From: Aphelidium insulamus
Taxonomy: Eukaryota; Aphelidiomycota; Aphelidea; Aphelidiaceae
Assembly: GCA_036784855.1 (NCBI GenBank)
Contig: JAZDSV010000001.1
Span: forward strand, 1 to 64,000
Length of the DNA: 64,000 nucleotides
Direction of reading: 5' to 3'
The position numbers and the translations under genes were made by a program. Shown here in pieces: positions 42,902 through 54,826 of this stretch (positions within the stretch are counted from its first letter, which is position 1; each line of letters starts with the position of its first letter). The notes below the pieces were generated by a model. That model saw nothing but the letters and a program-made list of their open reading frames with translations, made no database searches and had not been told where the DNA came from.

Positions 42902-45802
42902 ATGAAGGCAAAAAGCGCAGACCAACTCAACTCTGACCTGAAGGACATTGTTACGACCGATGGTAAAACAGACGCCAAAGGCCAGTCGAAGTCACGTCCG
43001 TGGAGCATATTCAAGTCCATACCGTCACCGATTGCCAAGTCGACCCCTCTGCGTTCATCCATCACTGCGGGTGAAGCCAGAGATGCTATCGGTACGCGTC
43101 TTGACGCATGTCTATACCCGCACGTGTCTAACATTCATTGTCAGAGCATGTGACGCGCAGTGCCGATGCTTTAGTTGCTCCGGACGATATCTCGGACGCA
43201 GGGTCGCCCATGGCCGATAAGAAGACCAAGAGCCAGTTCCTGGACAGGATCAAGGCTGACACACCGCCAATTACCGCAGATCTCATCAAGGACCTGCAGA
43301 GTACATTGCAGCGAAAGTCGTCCGAAGTCAGTGTTTCATCGGCTTTATCGGCGAAAAAGAAGGAGCTGAGCGATGTGGAAATTACCACCGCTTCTACAGA
43401 GAACCTCATGGCGGCGGCAAATACCGCCAGCGAGAGTCTTGCCAGCACCGCCGTGGTGGGCAATGCCTCGGTGGGTAGCAATCTATATAGTGATGATAAG
43501 TGCTGAGCTAATATCCTATTAGGACGGCAAAGAGCACCTTGACAGGCTGCCCGAGTTTGAGTTGGAGGCGTTTTGCCTCAATACTGCCACGCAGTTCCTT
43601 TTCACACTGCCGCAGTACTCCAACATTGTGGATCAGTACAATCGTGAACTGCTCATGGCGGTCATTACAAGTTTTGTGTACGGCAGCGTATGCAAGCTCC
43701 TACCGCGCAGTCAAGAGGAGGGACCATGGGGCTACGGAGAAATGATGCTCTATTACGATGCTGATATCGTGCGGCAATTGATTGAACAGCAGCTGGAACC
43801 GGCAGTCGTTCGCACCACAAAGAACTGGGCCATGTAAGTACACTTTGGTGTTCAATCTTGTCATTAACACGTGGTGATAGCCATAATAAGCGTGCAAAAT
43901 GCGTGGCCGGCAAAGCGGGATCCGTGTCGGAGCAGGGATTGCGCGAGAGCAATGAAGATCGACACGCATGCTACCCGTTCATGAACGAACTGTTCACCCG
44001 ACCGGTACTGACCTATTTCGACATCTGATAATAGTGGAATTTGACTCTGTATGCAGTTGAATAGTGGGTTCTCTTTTTACGGCGTATTCGATGGTCATGG
44101 CGGTGTCGACTGTGCCAACTACATATCGACCCATCTTCACATCAATCTGGCTCGTCATCCCTACTTGCTGCAGAATCCACGCCAAGCAATTTACGATGCG
44201 TTCATGATGACTAACCACCAATGGGCGGTGACAATGATGCGAGGCGGCCTCTCCACCATCAGCGGATCTACGTGTATCACTGCCGTCATACAGGAGAAGA
44301 ATCTCTACATTGCGTGGGCAGGTGATTCCAGCGCCCTACTTTTTCTCAAGAGCGGGCACTGGCTAGAGTTTATAACGCCGCACAAGCCCACTCGCAGCGT
44401 AAGTCAATGATAGGCACACCTAGTTATAGTTTAATTATAATGACAGTACGAAGAAGAGCGTATTATCCGACTGGGTGGCTACGTGCAAAATGGCAGGGTA
44501 AACGGCGTATTGGCTGTCAGCCGCGCGTTCGGTGATTTGAAGTACGGATGTGTCACACCGGAGCCAGACATTATGGAGCATGCGCTTACTGGCGACGAAA
44601 GCTTCTTGCTGCTAGCATGTGACGGACTCACCGATGTCATGCAGCCGCTGGATATACTGGGCATTGTCGCAGCTTCGATGCAGAAGAAGACGGCAGACAG
44701 CACGACGATCAGCCAGGCCCTGGTCAGTGAGGCCCTTCAGCGCGGATCCACCGACAATATTAGTGTCATATTTGTGCCGCTGTCGGATATGGCCGCACAA
44801 GCAGAGACATTCGCACAGTTTGTACCTCCAGCGCCGGCGGTCCAGGAAGTAGTAGTGCCTGCTACTACTACTTCGCAGAGCTCCAAGGATCAAGCTATTC
44901 CAGAATCCAAGACACCTCCAGCAAATGAGCTCGATGAAGCGCCACAACCAGTTTCGGAAATATCTGTGGAATCTGGTGACATCCCGGCCACGACCTCGGC
45001 ACACTCGCTCAACAGCACCAACACGCCCCACCTCTCCATAATCGACACCGGTGCCGGATCCCCACGACAGACAAGGTCTCGGGTGAACTCCAGCAACAAG
45101 TCCACCACCTCCTCGCTCAAGCCTGGTACGGATACTTTGGGACGCCGTAAGAGCACTCGCGGCAATGTAAATGTCTCCGCGGTCACCGAACTGGGAGCAT
45201 TGGAGCAGCTGTCACGCATGCTAGGCGCCAGTCGGCAAATATCTCCGGTGGAGGAGCACCGAGTGCCGGAATTAATGTCGCCCATGTCGCCCATGATGGA
45301 GATGCTGATGAACGGGTGTTTGCCGGAGGGAATGACACCCGAAGAGTTGGAGCGCCAGTTCTTGTCACTGATACCTGATTTCGCGTCGCCGCCACCGTCC
45401 AGTGGCGAACTGAACAATATGACCAGCGCTGCTGACAATGTTGGAGGCAGCTCTATACTTAGTGCCCCGACGACGGAGACCGATGACGCCAATTCTCACA
45501 TTTTGCCCGCGAGCAGAAATTGCACCGAGACAGACACGGGTAGCAGCACGACTGGACTGGCAGCGCTACATCGGCACCCGACCTCGGATTCCGAGACAAC
45601 ACTGCCCGCAGTCAGCAGTCGCCGTGCCAGCGATGCAGATTTTGCACGCCTATTATCGGCTCGGCGTGTATCATCAGATGATGGCGGTGCACAGCGACCA
45701 GGTACCGAGGCTGACAACAGTTATCTGGAGCAGTTGTACGAGTCATACGAGAATGAGAGCATCCACTCCACTACCACCGACACTTCCAACCACGCACAGT
45801 AG
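42902..45802 (+). CDS. PP2C-family Ser/Thr protein phosphatase with long N- and C-terminal extensions
   Basis: Six exons (42902-43091, 43145-43470, 43523-43833, 43881-44004, 44057-44399, 44448-45802), 882 residues. The first ~170 are charged and disordered. The PPM fold spans about residues 175-560: SEQGLRESNEDRH, FYGVFDGHGGVDCANYI, TAVIQEKNLYIAWAGDS, NGVLAVSRAFGDLKYG and LLACDGLTDVM, holding the metal-binding Asp residues. The final ~320 residues are acidic, Ser/Thr/Pro-rich and without a known domain. PP2C enzymes are Mn/Mg-dependent monomeric phosphatases, often of stress and MAP-kinase pathways. Confidence 0.94.
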
Positions 45803-46747
45803 GTGCCAATATAGTCGTTTGAACAGTTGCTAGAGTTATGTAGAATGGGTAGTATGAACAGGTATTACTTAGTTTGCCTATAAACCACTCTTAGCATCCA
45901 GTAGAACTAGGATTGAAGAGGATAAGAATGAAAGTCATTAATTATTGATCTAAGTACTGGTTTGTATTTGCATTAGCTAGTTAAGTAAATAGGCGAAGGT
46001 GCGAAGCATCACAACACCGGGAAAATCGATCATGCATGAAATCAGTGTTGGCAGCAAAGCAAAGCAGCTTACAGAGATACTCGAGGTCGTCAATTATAAA
46101 GATACTTGTAACGGTTCTATACTCTATCAAAATGTTTTTTAAAACCACGATTGTTGAATGGCACTTCAAAATGGCAGTTAAGGGTTAAGCATTTGCTTAT
46201 TTGCTTATTATGCCATAAGCGTGGATTTCGTTTTTCTATATATAATTTGATTTGATATAAAAAGATTTGTTTTTCGATGGCACTTCAAAATGGCAGTTAA
46301 TGTTTAAGCATTTGCTTATTATACCATAAGCGTGGATTTCGTAGATATATATAAGCAGTTGAATAGTTAATTAGAGAGTATCAGAGAACTGAATGGATCC
46401 CTAATGCTGACAGTAGAATGACTTTCTCTTTTATTGTGTCGCATGAGACGGCTATGGCACTGGCCGCGCGGCAGTAATTGACTCACTTTAATAAAAATCA
46501 TATTTTTCGTAGAATGGCAGTTCAGGAACTTTTCAACAGAAGCATTTGTAAGAGACGTTACTCCGTAAAATGTAACCGCGGAATACGCAAATCGTTAAGT
46601 AACACGTAGCATTCAGGCGAGCCGTGTCAGAGTATGTAAGCACAGCAAATGTTATTGCTGCAGAAGGAGATTATTGCATCGCATTGTCACTCTCAAGACT
46701 GTGTCAACACGTGCAGCCGTCCGAGTGTTTGGACGTGCAGCCATTAA
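45803..46747. other. Intergenic region with a duplicated segment
   Basis: 945 bp, AT-rich, without a recognised gene. It carries a local duplication at 46157-46341, and a weaker third match near 46513-46555. No RNA gene was seen. Confidence 0.6.
46157..46341. repeat. Tandem-like direct duplication (~70 bp units)
   Basis: Unit A 46157-46230 and unit B 46276-46341 share ATGGCACTTCAAAATGGCAG, AAGCATTTGCTTATT and CCATAAGCGTGGATTTCGT. Unit A has an extra TTTGCTTA inside. The 45-bp spacer is T/A-rich. Confidence 0.9.
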
Positions 46748-48680
46748 ATGGCGTCACGGCAGCATGCGACCAATGTGTCCGCGCCGCCAGCTACGCCCAC
46801 GCGCAAATTGGTAGAGACCTCTGCCGGTCAGTGAGCTGTGCCCAGAGTACTGGATGTACACCTTACGTAGTGCTAACCATGGAGTACAGGCGTGCGGGAG
46901 GCGGCGCGCAATCTCACGCGCATTTCCATCGCCTGGGACAAGTAGGTGCGGTGTCTCTCAAGCTGTCTCTCACACGCACTGAATTGGCAGACCTCGCAAG
47001 GTGCTGTTGCTGATGAAGCCCGACGAGCGGCTGGTGTCCAAGGCGCGCACGTTGGCCGAGTACTTTATCGCCAAGAACCTGGCAGGTCGCCAGGAGCGCA
47101 CAACCATATCGCCCACTCTGGAGGCACTCTCACTGCATGGCCTGGAACCGCTGACGCCGCATTCAGCCTCCGAGAGTCCGTTTGGCCGCCCGCCCATCAA
47201 CGCACACGACAATCTGACACGCGCACCCGAGTTCTTGAGTGCCACGCACTCCACTCTAGCATGCACGCAGTCCGCGGCGTCACGGCAGCGCTCCTTCTCG
47301 TTCGCATCGTCCATGACCACGCTGTACGTGCAGGACACGGTGCTGCAGCATCACGAGTTCCGCGACCCGCCGCTGTCGGACTGTTCGTGCGTGCGGCCGT
47401 GGAATGCCGACATGCTGCGCCAGATGTCTCTCTCGCAATGCCACTCTCCCAACCACCACTACGGCAATAGTGCCGCCAAGACCGATGCCGCCATGCCAGA
47501 TCCACACTTTGGCCCGGCAGTGGGTATGTTTGTCTTGGTGCCATTACAGAAGATAATGTCCGCAGACGTGTGTCCTGAAGAAATCGACTTTGTCATCACG
47601 CTTGGCGGTGACGGCACGGTGCTGTACGCCAGCTGGCTCTTCCAGACAATTGTGCCGCCCATATTGCCCGTGAACTTGGGCTCGCTGGGCTTTCTGACGG
47701 TGTTTGAGTTTGGCGAATTTAGCGCGGTGCTCGATCGGATTCTGCACCGAGGCGGTCCGAAACGTCTGCTGGCCAAAGATGGGCTGCGACTGACGCTCAG
47801 GATGCGATTTACCTGTTCCGTGTACCGCTGGGCCACCTTGGAGCGGCGGTTGTCGGAGGAGCGCCAATGTCACGCCAAGCGCGCCGCCGATAATATCGCG
47901 ACCGAACGTCGAACGTCAACGGCACACGCTGCAGCCACTCAACCAGATCAGTCACCACCACCACGCGGCGCTGTTCTCATAGACGACCAGGAGAATGCGT
48001 CATATCCGAATTCTTGCACCGCGGCTCCCGATGAGCAATTTCAAATACTAAATGATTTGGTGGTGGATCGCGGCCCATCGCCCTACATGTCACAGCTGGA
48101 AATCTTTGGCGACGGCAAGCACCTGACCACCATCCAGGCTGACGGTCTGGTGGTGTCTACGCCGACGGGGTCCACCGCCTACAGTGCAAGTGCATTAGTT
48201 ATACATTTAGTATTATTATTATAATTGCGCAGCTGTCGGCCGGTGGCGCCACCGTACACCCAGAAGTTCCGGCGATCCTACTGACACCGATTTGTGCGCA
48301 CACACTCTCCTTCCGCCCAGTACTCCTGCCCGACTCTATGGAGCTAAAAATCGCGGTGCCTCTCAATTCACGCTCCGGTGCCTGGGTGCGCTCCATGCTA
48401 AAAGCAAATTATTGACTCTGACAATTACATATCGCAGGCCTCATTTGACGGCAGGCACCGAATATCACTGTCACAGGGCGATGTGATTTGCGTGACGGCG
48501 TCCAAGTTCCCCACGCCGACCATGTGCAAAGTGGATCAGTCCACTGACTGGTTCGAGAGTCTCGTCAGGTGTCTGGGCTGGAATGATCGCCGTGTCAAGA
48601 CGCAGGACGCTTTCGAATGGCATACCGGCGGCCGTGCAGCGCCGAGTAAAGATACTCCCACATCACCAACTTCAATATAG
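46748..48680 (+). CDS. NAD(+) kinase
   Basis: Five exons (46748-46826, 46890-46941, 46991-48185, 48233-48385, 48438-48680), 573 residues. After a short N-terminus, [19 protein letters not shown] starts the kinase fold. A ~130-residue Ser/Pro/His-rich insert follows. The catalytic core has [20 protein letters not shown] (GGDGT loop), [30 protein letters not shown] and, over the intron, [32 protein letters not shown] ends the domain. It phosphorylates NAD to NADP with ATP. The intron 48186-48232 only fits with donor GCAAGT. The start at 46748 is chosen because exons 1-2 then join in frame. Confidence 0.93.
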
Positions 48681-48720
48681 CATACTTTGTGTTTCTTCAA
48701 GCAAATAAAATGATCTATGA

Positions 48721-49646
48721 CTATATCTGCTTATCATCTACCGACACTTCCTCCTCTGACGGACCGAATAGCGGCGCGTACACGGGCAATTCCCGGCCGC
48801 GATACCACACCAGGTGTTGCAGCAGAAACAGCCCGTCCAGCGACAAGCTGAACAGACCGAGCGCCGGTTTGATGGGATTGCCCAGGATGCCGTCCCAGTT
48901 GTCGGTGCGATATGCGTCGATGAATATCTGTAGAATGGACAGCACACTGCCGCCAATGTCCAGATACACGTTGCCGGCACTCCATGCCGCCGTAGACTTC
49001 ATCTTGTAGTTCAAGTACGCCTGCGGACAGCACTTGAACACGGCCGCTGCCAACTTAATGAACGACAGGTAGTACAGCTACCACACTATGTTAGCTACAG
49101 AACTATACAGTGCAGTATATCCATACGAACCACGTCAAGCCACTGCAACTTTGTATCATCAATGACCACGACCAAGGACATGGCGACACCAACTAGCGCA
49201 CTTATAGCAATGCACAGCCAGCTGACGGGTGCAACGCGCTGCGCCCTCCACGCTCCATAATAGATGGACTGTGCCAGTAGGATACAGGACAGCACGACGC
49301 AGTTGTACACAAACAGCGCGTCATTCAGCGTGACCAGGTTGTCGCTGCCGGCGTTCCTGTCCCGATACTGCTGCCGCACCGTCTCATTCCACATGGCGGT
49401 GGAGGCGTACACGGCGTAGCACACAAAACCCCACAAGTTGAACACGAGAAAGTCGAGCGAGAGTCCGCGGCAGCTACCACGCCTCCAGTTCAGCCAGATC
49501 TACAGTGGGTACGACGGAATTAGCAATGGTGCTGCACACAATAGCTCCCCCTGCCAACTGACCAGCGGGTAGAAGGAGACGCTCCAGCACAGCAGATAGC
49601 CGTAGCCAACCACGAGCGATGTCAACTCCCAGCCATCCGCCGACAT
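48721..49646 (-). CDS. Cystinosin/ERS1-like PQ-loop lysosomal cystine transporter
   Basis: Three exons (49563-49646, 49131-49499, 48721-49077), 269 residues with seven hydrophobic segments. The first PQ-loop site reads YPLIWLNWRRGSCRGLSLDF (PL instead of PQ); the second reads CCPQAYLNYKMKSTAAWS. LYYLSFIKLAAAVFK joined to LQWLDV and SVLSILQIFIDAYRTDNW match cystinosin closely. It lacks the ~120-residue glycosylated lumenal N-terminus of animal cystinosin, so it is of the short fungal Ers1 size. Cystinosin exports cystine from lysosomes with protons. Confidence 0.9.
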
Positions 49647-50602
49647 TTGCGCTCTTTTAATCTCTGCGATTGCAAGGGGCTATTTGACGTGCGCTCCAAA
49701 CAACAATTGGACTGACTATGTACATCTGTACATATATGTGGGTATAATAATCATAACGGCAACTTGCATTCTTTCAGTACATTTTAGTGGAATAGACGCT
49801 ATGAGAAGTATATCCAAGGTATGTAAATGCCATGTCTGTACAACCATTGTGGTTACAAATCATGTTTCAAATCTATCATTGTCATATTTACGAACGATAT
49901 TGTACAGTGACGCCGCCGCATATAGATGCAATCGTTGTACTTCAGTTCGAACAATCTTTTCATAGCACATAGCACATAGTTCTGCAGCGGTATTAGGGAT
50001 GATTGTTGGTGACAGTCAACAGATAACGTAACTAATGTAATGCAAGTTATATTAAACTGTTGACACACTTGCCTGAAATAGAGCAACTAATTAACTAAGA
50101 ACTAGAAATATACAAATGTGCCACATTTGTAAGTCAGGAGAATAGTATAGTTGTAAGTTATTGGGATTTGTGCTATTTATAGCGGCAGATAAAGTGACGC
50201 TAAATATAGCCTAACCAAACAAGTAATCTATCTGGGGCCAAGCAACAGCTACAGGGCCGCAATAAAACCCCAATAAACCCCTCACGTGAGAATCGGAGTC
50301 ATTTGTCCGCCACCTGGTTGGTCGCGGAGGCGGCGCGCAAATTACGCGGCAACTGCGAAGCCAGAACGCAATGTCTCACCTTGCGCTGATTGGCTGTTTC
50401 GGCTGTGTAGACGCTGCGTAGCAACCGGTTTCCATCGCGTCGTGTTTATTTTTCTTCTTTCTTCTCGCCGCCATCTTTTTCTTTTGCCAGAGTTTAGCCG
50501 CGCGCGGTCGCGTCCCTCTCTCTGTCTCTGTCTCAGTCTGTCAGTCTGTCTCGTTGGTGTGTTCATCCATCCATCCAGCTATACGCACCTCGCTTGTGAC
50601 AC
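49647..50602. other. Divergent intergenic region, cystinosin and Argonaute
   Basis: 956 bp. 49,700-50,270 is AT-rich without ORFs of interest. 50,440-50,580 is pyrimidine-rich with TCTG runs, probably the Argonaute leader. A CACGTG hexamer lies at 50283-50288. No RNA gene was recognised. Confidence 0.55.
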
Positions 50603-53600
50603 ATGACCGACAGACAGCCGCCAGCCGCCGGATCGTCTGATGGCCGCACGCAGCCACTCGATCAAACAGCATCTGGCGTTCCATCCACGCCGGGCTCCTC
50701 CTCATTCATGGTCGGCGCGTTCCACTCGGCCGCCGTGTTCCAGCCGCAACAGGCTGTCACGCTTTCATCTCAACAACAGCAACAGCAGCCGCAACTGCCA
50801 CAACATCATGAACACCAGCAGCCACAGCAATCAGCGCGCCGATTCTCTGCCGCAGCGACTGTTCCGTACGTTTCCGATGGCGGCAGTGTTGGTATTGGAG
50901 GTGTTGGTGGCGGCAGTGGTGGCGGCAGGTTTGGCGCTGGCGCCGCTACTTCTGATCGCACCGCGTATGTTTCCCCCGACGGTTATCAACACTATCCGCC
51001 CCCGTCACAACAACATGCACCCCACCACACGCAGCAGTATCAGCAACAGCAACAACAGTCTTCTAGACAGTTTGCTCCGCCCACGGATGCTCTGCGCCGG
51101 CTCAGTCTGTCATCTCTGGGTGGCCCGTCGGTGACTCACGGTGGTCCAATGTCGGCACCTGCTGTTTCGTACGCACCGCCCTTCTCTCAACGCTCTGCCG
51201 GTGCACCGACGTACGGCCGCAAGCAGCAGCAACCGCCGCAGCAACAGCAGTATCATCAGCATCATCATCAGCAACAACAACAACAACAACAGCGTCCACC
51301 CTACCCCACGCCCATATCAACCCTGCCTCGACCCCACTCACACGGCCGCCGTGGTCCGCAGTCGGCCGGTCTGGAGGGCATTCAGTCTATTTGGGAGTCG
51401 CCGGCGCCCGCCTTGCCCGACCCAGCTCCCGCCACACGCCACAGCGGTTCTCGTCGCGACACCCATGCCTCGTTCACTCAAGGCAGCTTCATCGATCCGC
51501 AACTCTCGTCACAGTTGGCCCCGCCAGCATCATCAGCTGCACTATCAACGGCACTTCCGGGCCCGATATTGGCAGCTGGACAGTTTCCGAACCGTCCACA
51601 CGCCGGAACAGTCGGTCGACCCATTCGCGTGCGCGCCAACTTTTTCCAGTTCATCACGCTGCCGGGGCGGGATCTCTACCATTACGACGTCAAAATCACG
51701 CCTGAAGTTCCACCCTCGCTCAACCGGCGCATATTCCGCGAGGTGGTCCAGATGTATGGCCGCGATAAGCTTGGTGGTACCGTGGCCGTGTACGATGGTC
51801 GGCGCAACCTGTACGCACCGTCCGAACTGCCTCTGCCCACCGATCAGACCGCCGAGTGGGAAATCACCCTGTCTGATACAAACGACGCTATGGCCGGTGC
51901 ACCGGCACCACATCTCTCGGCCACTCCTCTTCTCCACGCCGTTACTCCCGCCTCACCCTCGGCACCATCTCCTGGGCACGGACCGCGCCGGTTCACGTTC
52001 CGCCTGCGATTCGTTGAGCGCCTAAGCATGGCCAATTTCGGTCGCTTCTTGCAAGGTATGAGAAATTCGCTTGTCTATTACCACTTTCCTAATAATATTG
52101 CATACTGACATTGTAATCATGTAGGCGACGGCACAGACACGCCGTTTGGCACTCTGCAGGCTATCGATGTTATTATGCGGCACCGGCCGTCCATGATGCT
52201 GACATCGGTTGGTCGCTCCTTCTTCACGCGCAACGACTTTAAAATGCTGGGTGACGGTGCCGAGTGCTGGATGGGCTATCATCAGTCTGTGCGCCCGACG
52301 CAGGGTCGTCTGATGATGAACATTGACGTGAGTGCCACGGCCTTTTATGAACCGGGGCCGGCACTCGCGTTCCTGGCACGAAACCTCGGCAAGCGGGCTG
52401 CCTCCGATCTAAAATCGCCGCTGAAGGCTCGCGAAGCCGAAAAGTGTGACCGACTGCTACGCGGTGTCAAGGTTCAAGTCACTCATCGCGGCGAGATGAG
52501 GCGCCGGTACAAAATTCACGGCCTCTCACGCACTGCTACCGACATGACGTTCTTCAAGTACACGGCCAATTCCACCGTGGCAGCAGACGGATCGCAGCAG
52601 CAAGGCGCCACCGAAGTGGAGATAAGCGTGGCTGAATACTTTGCGCGGCACTACAATGTCCAGCTGCAATTTCCGTATCTGCCCTGTGCCAAGGTGGGCA
52701 CACCACAGCGCACCGTCTACCTGCCTCTAGAAGTTTGCGATATTGTGCCCGGACAACGTTTCCTCCGCAAGCTGAACGAGCAGCAGACCGCCCAGATGAT
52801 TCGGCTAACGTGTCAGACCCCGGATAGACGTGCCAACAAGATCTCGCAGGCCATCGGCGAACTCGGACTGGACAGAGTTGCATCAGGAATGCCTGTGACG
52901 GAGAACATTGAGGACAGCAACATGGTCACCAATGACGCGCGGTACTTGGATGCTTTTGGTGTGCGCCTCAGCGACGAGATGGCTACTGTTCCCGCCCGAA
53001 TCCTGGACCCGCCCACCATTCAGTATCATCCAACCAGCAGAGAACCTGTCATTACTCCCCGTGATGGATGCTGGAACTTGCGTGACAAGAAGGTGGTGCA
53101 GCCGGCCACCCTGCACTCGTGGGCCATCATTTGTTTTGGGTCCCCGCGCGACATGCCGCAGCAAAAGATTGACGACTTTCTGCGCGAGATGATCTCGACA
53201 TGCCGTGACACTGGTCTCACCATCACCAACGCGCACCCACCCGCCATCTATTGCGAACCGTCCAGCAGTCGCACGGCCCACGTGGAAGAGTCAATGCAGA
53301 CGGCGTGGCAGGCTGCCGGTGAAGCAGTGCAATCATTCCCGCAGCTCATCATGTGCATTCTGCCCAATACAGGCGTGCCACTGTACGCCGAAATCAAACG
53401 CGTGGGCGACACAGTTCTCGGCGTACCGACTCAGTGTCTGCAAGTCAAGCACACGTTCCTGCCGAAGAAGCAGTATTGCGCCAATGTCTGCCTGAAGATC
53501 AATGCCAAACTGGGCGGCGTCAACAGCTTTATTGTGCGCAATCCTGCCATTCCCGGCGACAACGGGATGCCGTGGGTAGCCGAGGTGCCAACTATTATAT

Positions 53601-54706
53601 TCGGTGCGGACATCACGCATCCGGCCCATGGCGAGTCTCGCGAGAATGGGTCTGTCTGTGCGTTGGTGGGCAGTTTGGACCGTTTGGCCAGGTGAGCGCA
53701 CATTTTGTATACCATTTTTGATTACTGACATTACTGATTGCTGTGGTAGTCGATACGCCGCCACGGTGCGACTGCAGCCACCGAGGCGCGAGGTCATTAT
53801 GGCACTGTCGTCGATGGTGCAGGAAATGTTGAAGATCTTCTACCTGGAGAACAACCAGATTGCTCCACAACGTATTCTGTTTTATCGCGATGGTGTCAGC
53901 GAGAGCCACTTCCACGAAGTAGTCGTAGCGGAATTGGCGGCGATTAGAGAGGCGTGCACCCAGCTGCAGGACGGCTACTGCCCCACCATCACTTATGTCG
54001 TCGTTCAAAAGCGGCACCATGCTCGAGTATTCGCCATGCATGTAAGTTGCGTTACATTCTGATTGTGGCATAGCTGCTAATAGTTGGCTTGCAGCCAAAG
54101 GACGCCGATCGCTCCGGAAACATCCCCGCAGGCACCGTGATTGATTCGCACATCACCCACCCGAACCAGTACGATTTTTACCTGTGCTCGCATGCTGGTC
54201 TGCAGGGTACGTCACGTCCCACGCACTACCATGTGCTGCACGATGAGAATGGATTCGGGCCCGATATGCTGCAGGAGCTGACCTATCGCCTGTGCTTTGG
54301 ATATGCGCGATGTACCCGCAGCGTCAGCGTTGTGCCGCCAGCGTACTATGCTGACCTGGTGGCATTCCGAGCAAAGTATCACATGAAGAATGGCGGCTAC
54401 TCCATGTCCAACTATTCTGGCCCATACGGATCCACCAGTGTGCCCAGCGGCAGTGTCACCGGCAGAGACAACGCCGGCGCGGAACAGTTGCGCTCCACCG
54501 CTGACTGGAGATCACAGTCTGCCGGCGACGATGACGACGCGTCTGACAGTAATTACGCGGCCGCCTCATCCACACAGCGCAAGGGCCGCCGTCGACGAGG
54601 CGATGATGCTGCATCACGCGAAGAAGACGAAGAGCTAATGAAACGGCTGCAGGCCAGACTAGCCGCCGTCAAGCCAGAACTGCAGAAAGTCATGTACTTT
54701 ATGTAG
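50603..54706 (+). CDS. Argonaute (AGO-clade RNA-silencing effector)
   Basis: Four exons (50603-52055, 52125-53691, 53750-54041, 54095-54706), 1307 residues. The first ~330 residues are Gln/Pro/Gly-rich with several poly-Gln runs. Then come the N domain ([20 protein letters not shown]), the DUF1785/L1 linker ([34 protein letters not shown]), PAZ, MID ([32 protein letters not shown]) and PIWI. PIWI keeps [16 protein letters not shown] and [20 protein letters not shown], giving Asp, Asp and His of the slicer tetrad. A ~90-residue Ser/Gly/Asp-rich insert separates AFRAKYHM from the C-terminal KVMYFM. It should bind small RNAs and cut targets. Confidence 0.95.
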
Positions 54707-54826
54707 CCGGCTGATCCACAGCCGAAACTCGCATCAATAATCATTTAATGGCAATGCACTTCATACATATAATACAGTTAATAAAGTTATTTAATTCCAA
54801 TGTTTCTGCATTGAAAAGTGTTCCAA

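Noticed and set aside
51141-52025. 294-residue plus frame overlapping the Argonaute first exon
   Set aside because: Frame-shifted shadow of the Gln/Pro-rich region; the other frame continues into conserved Argonaute domains.
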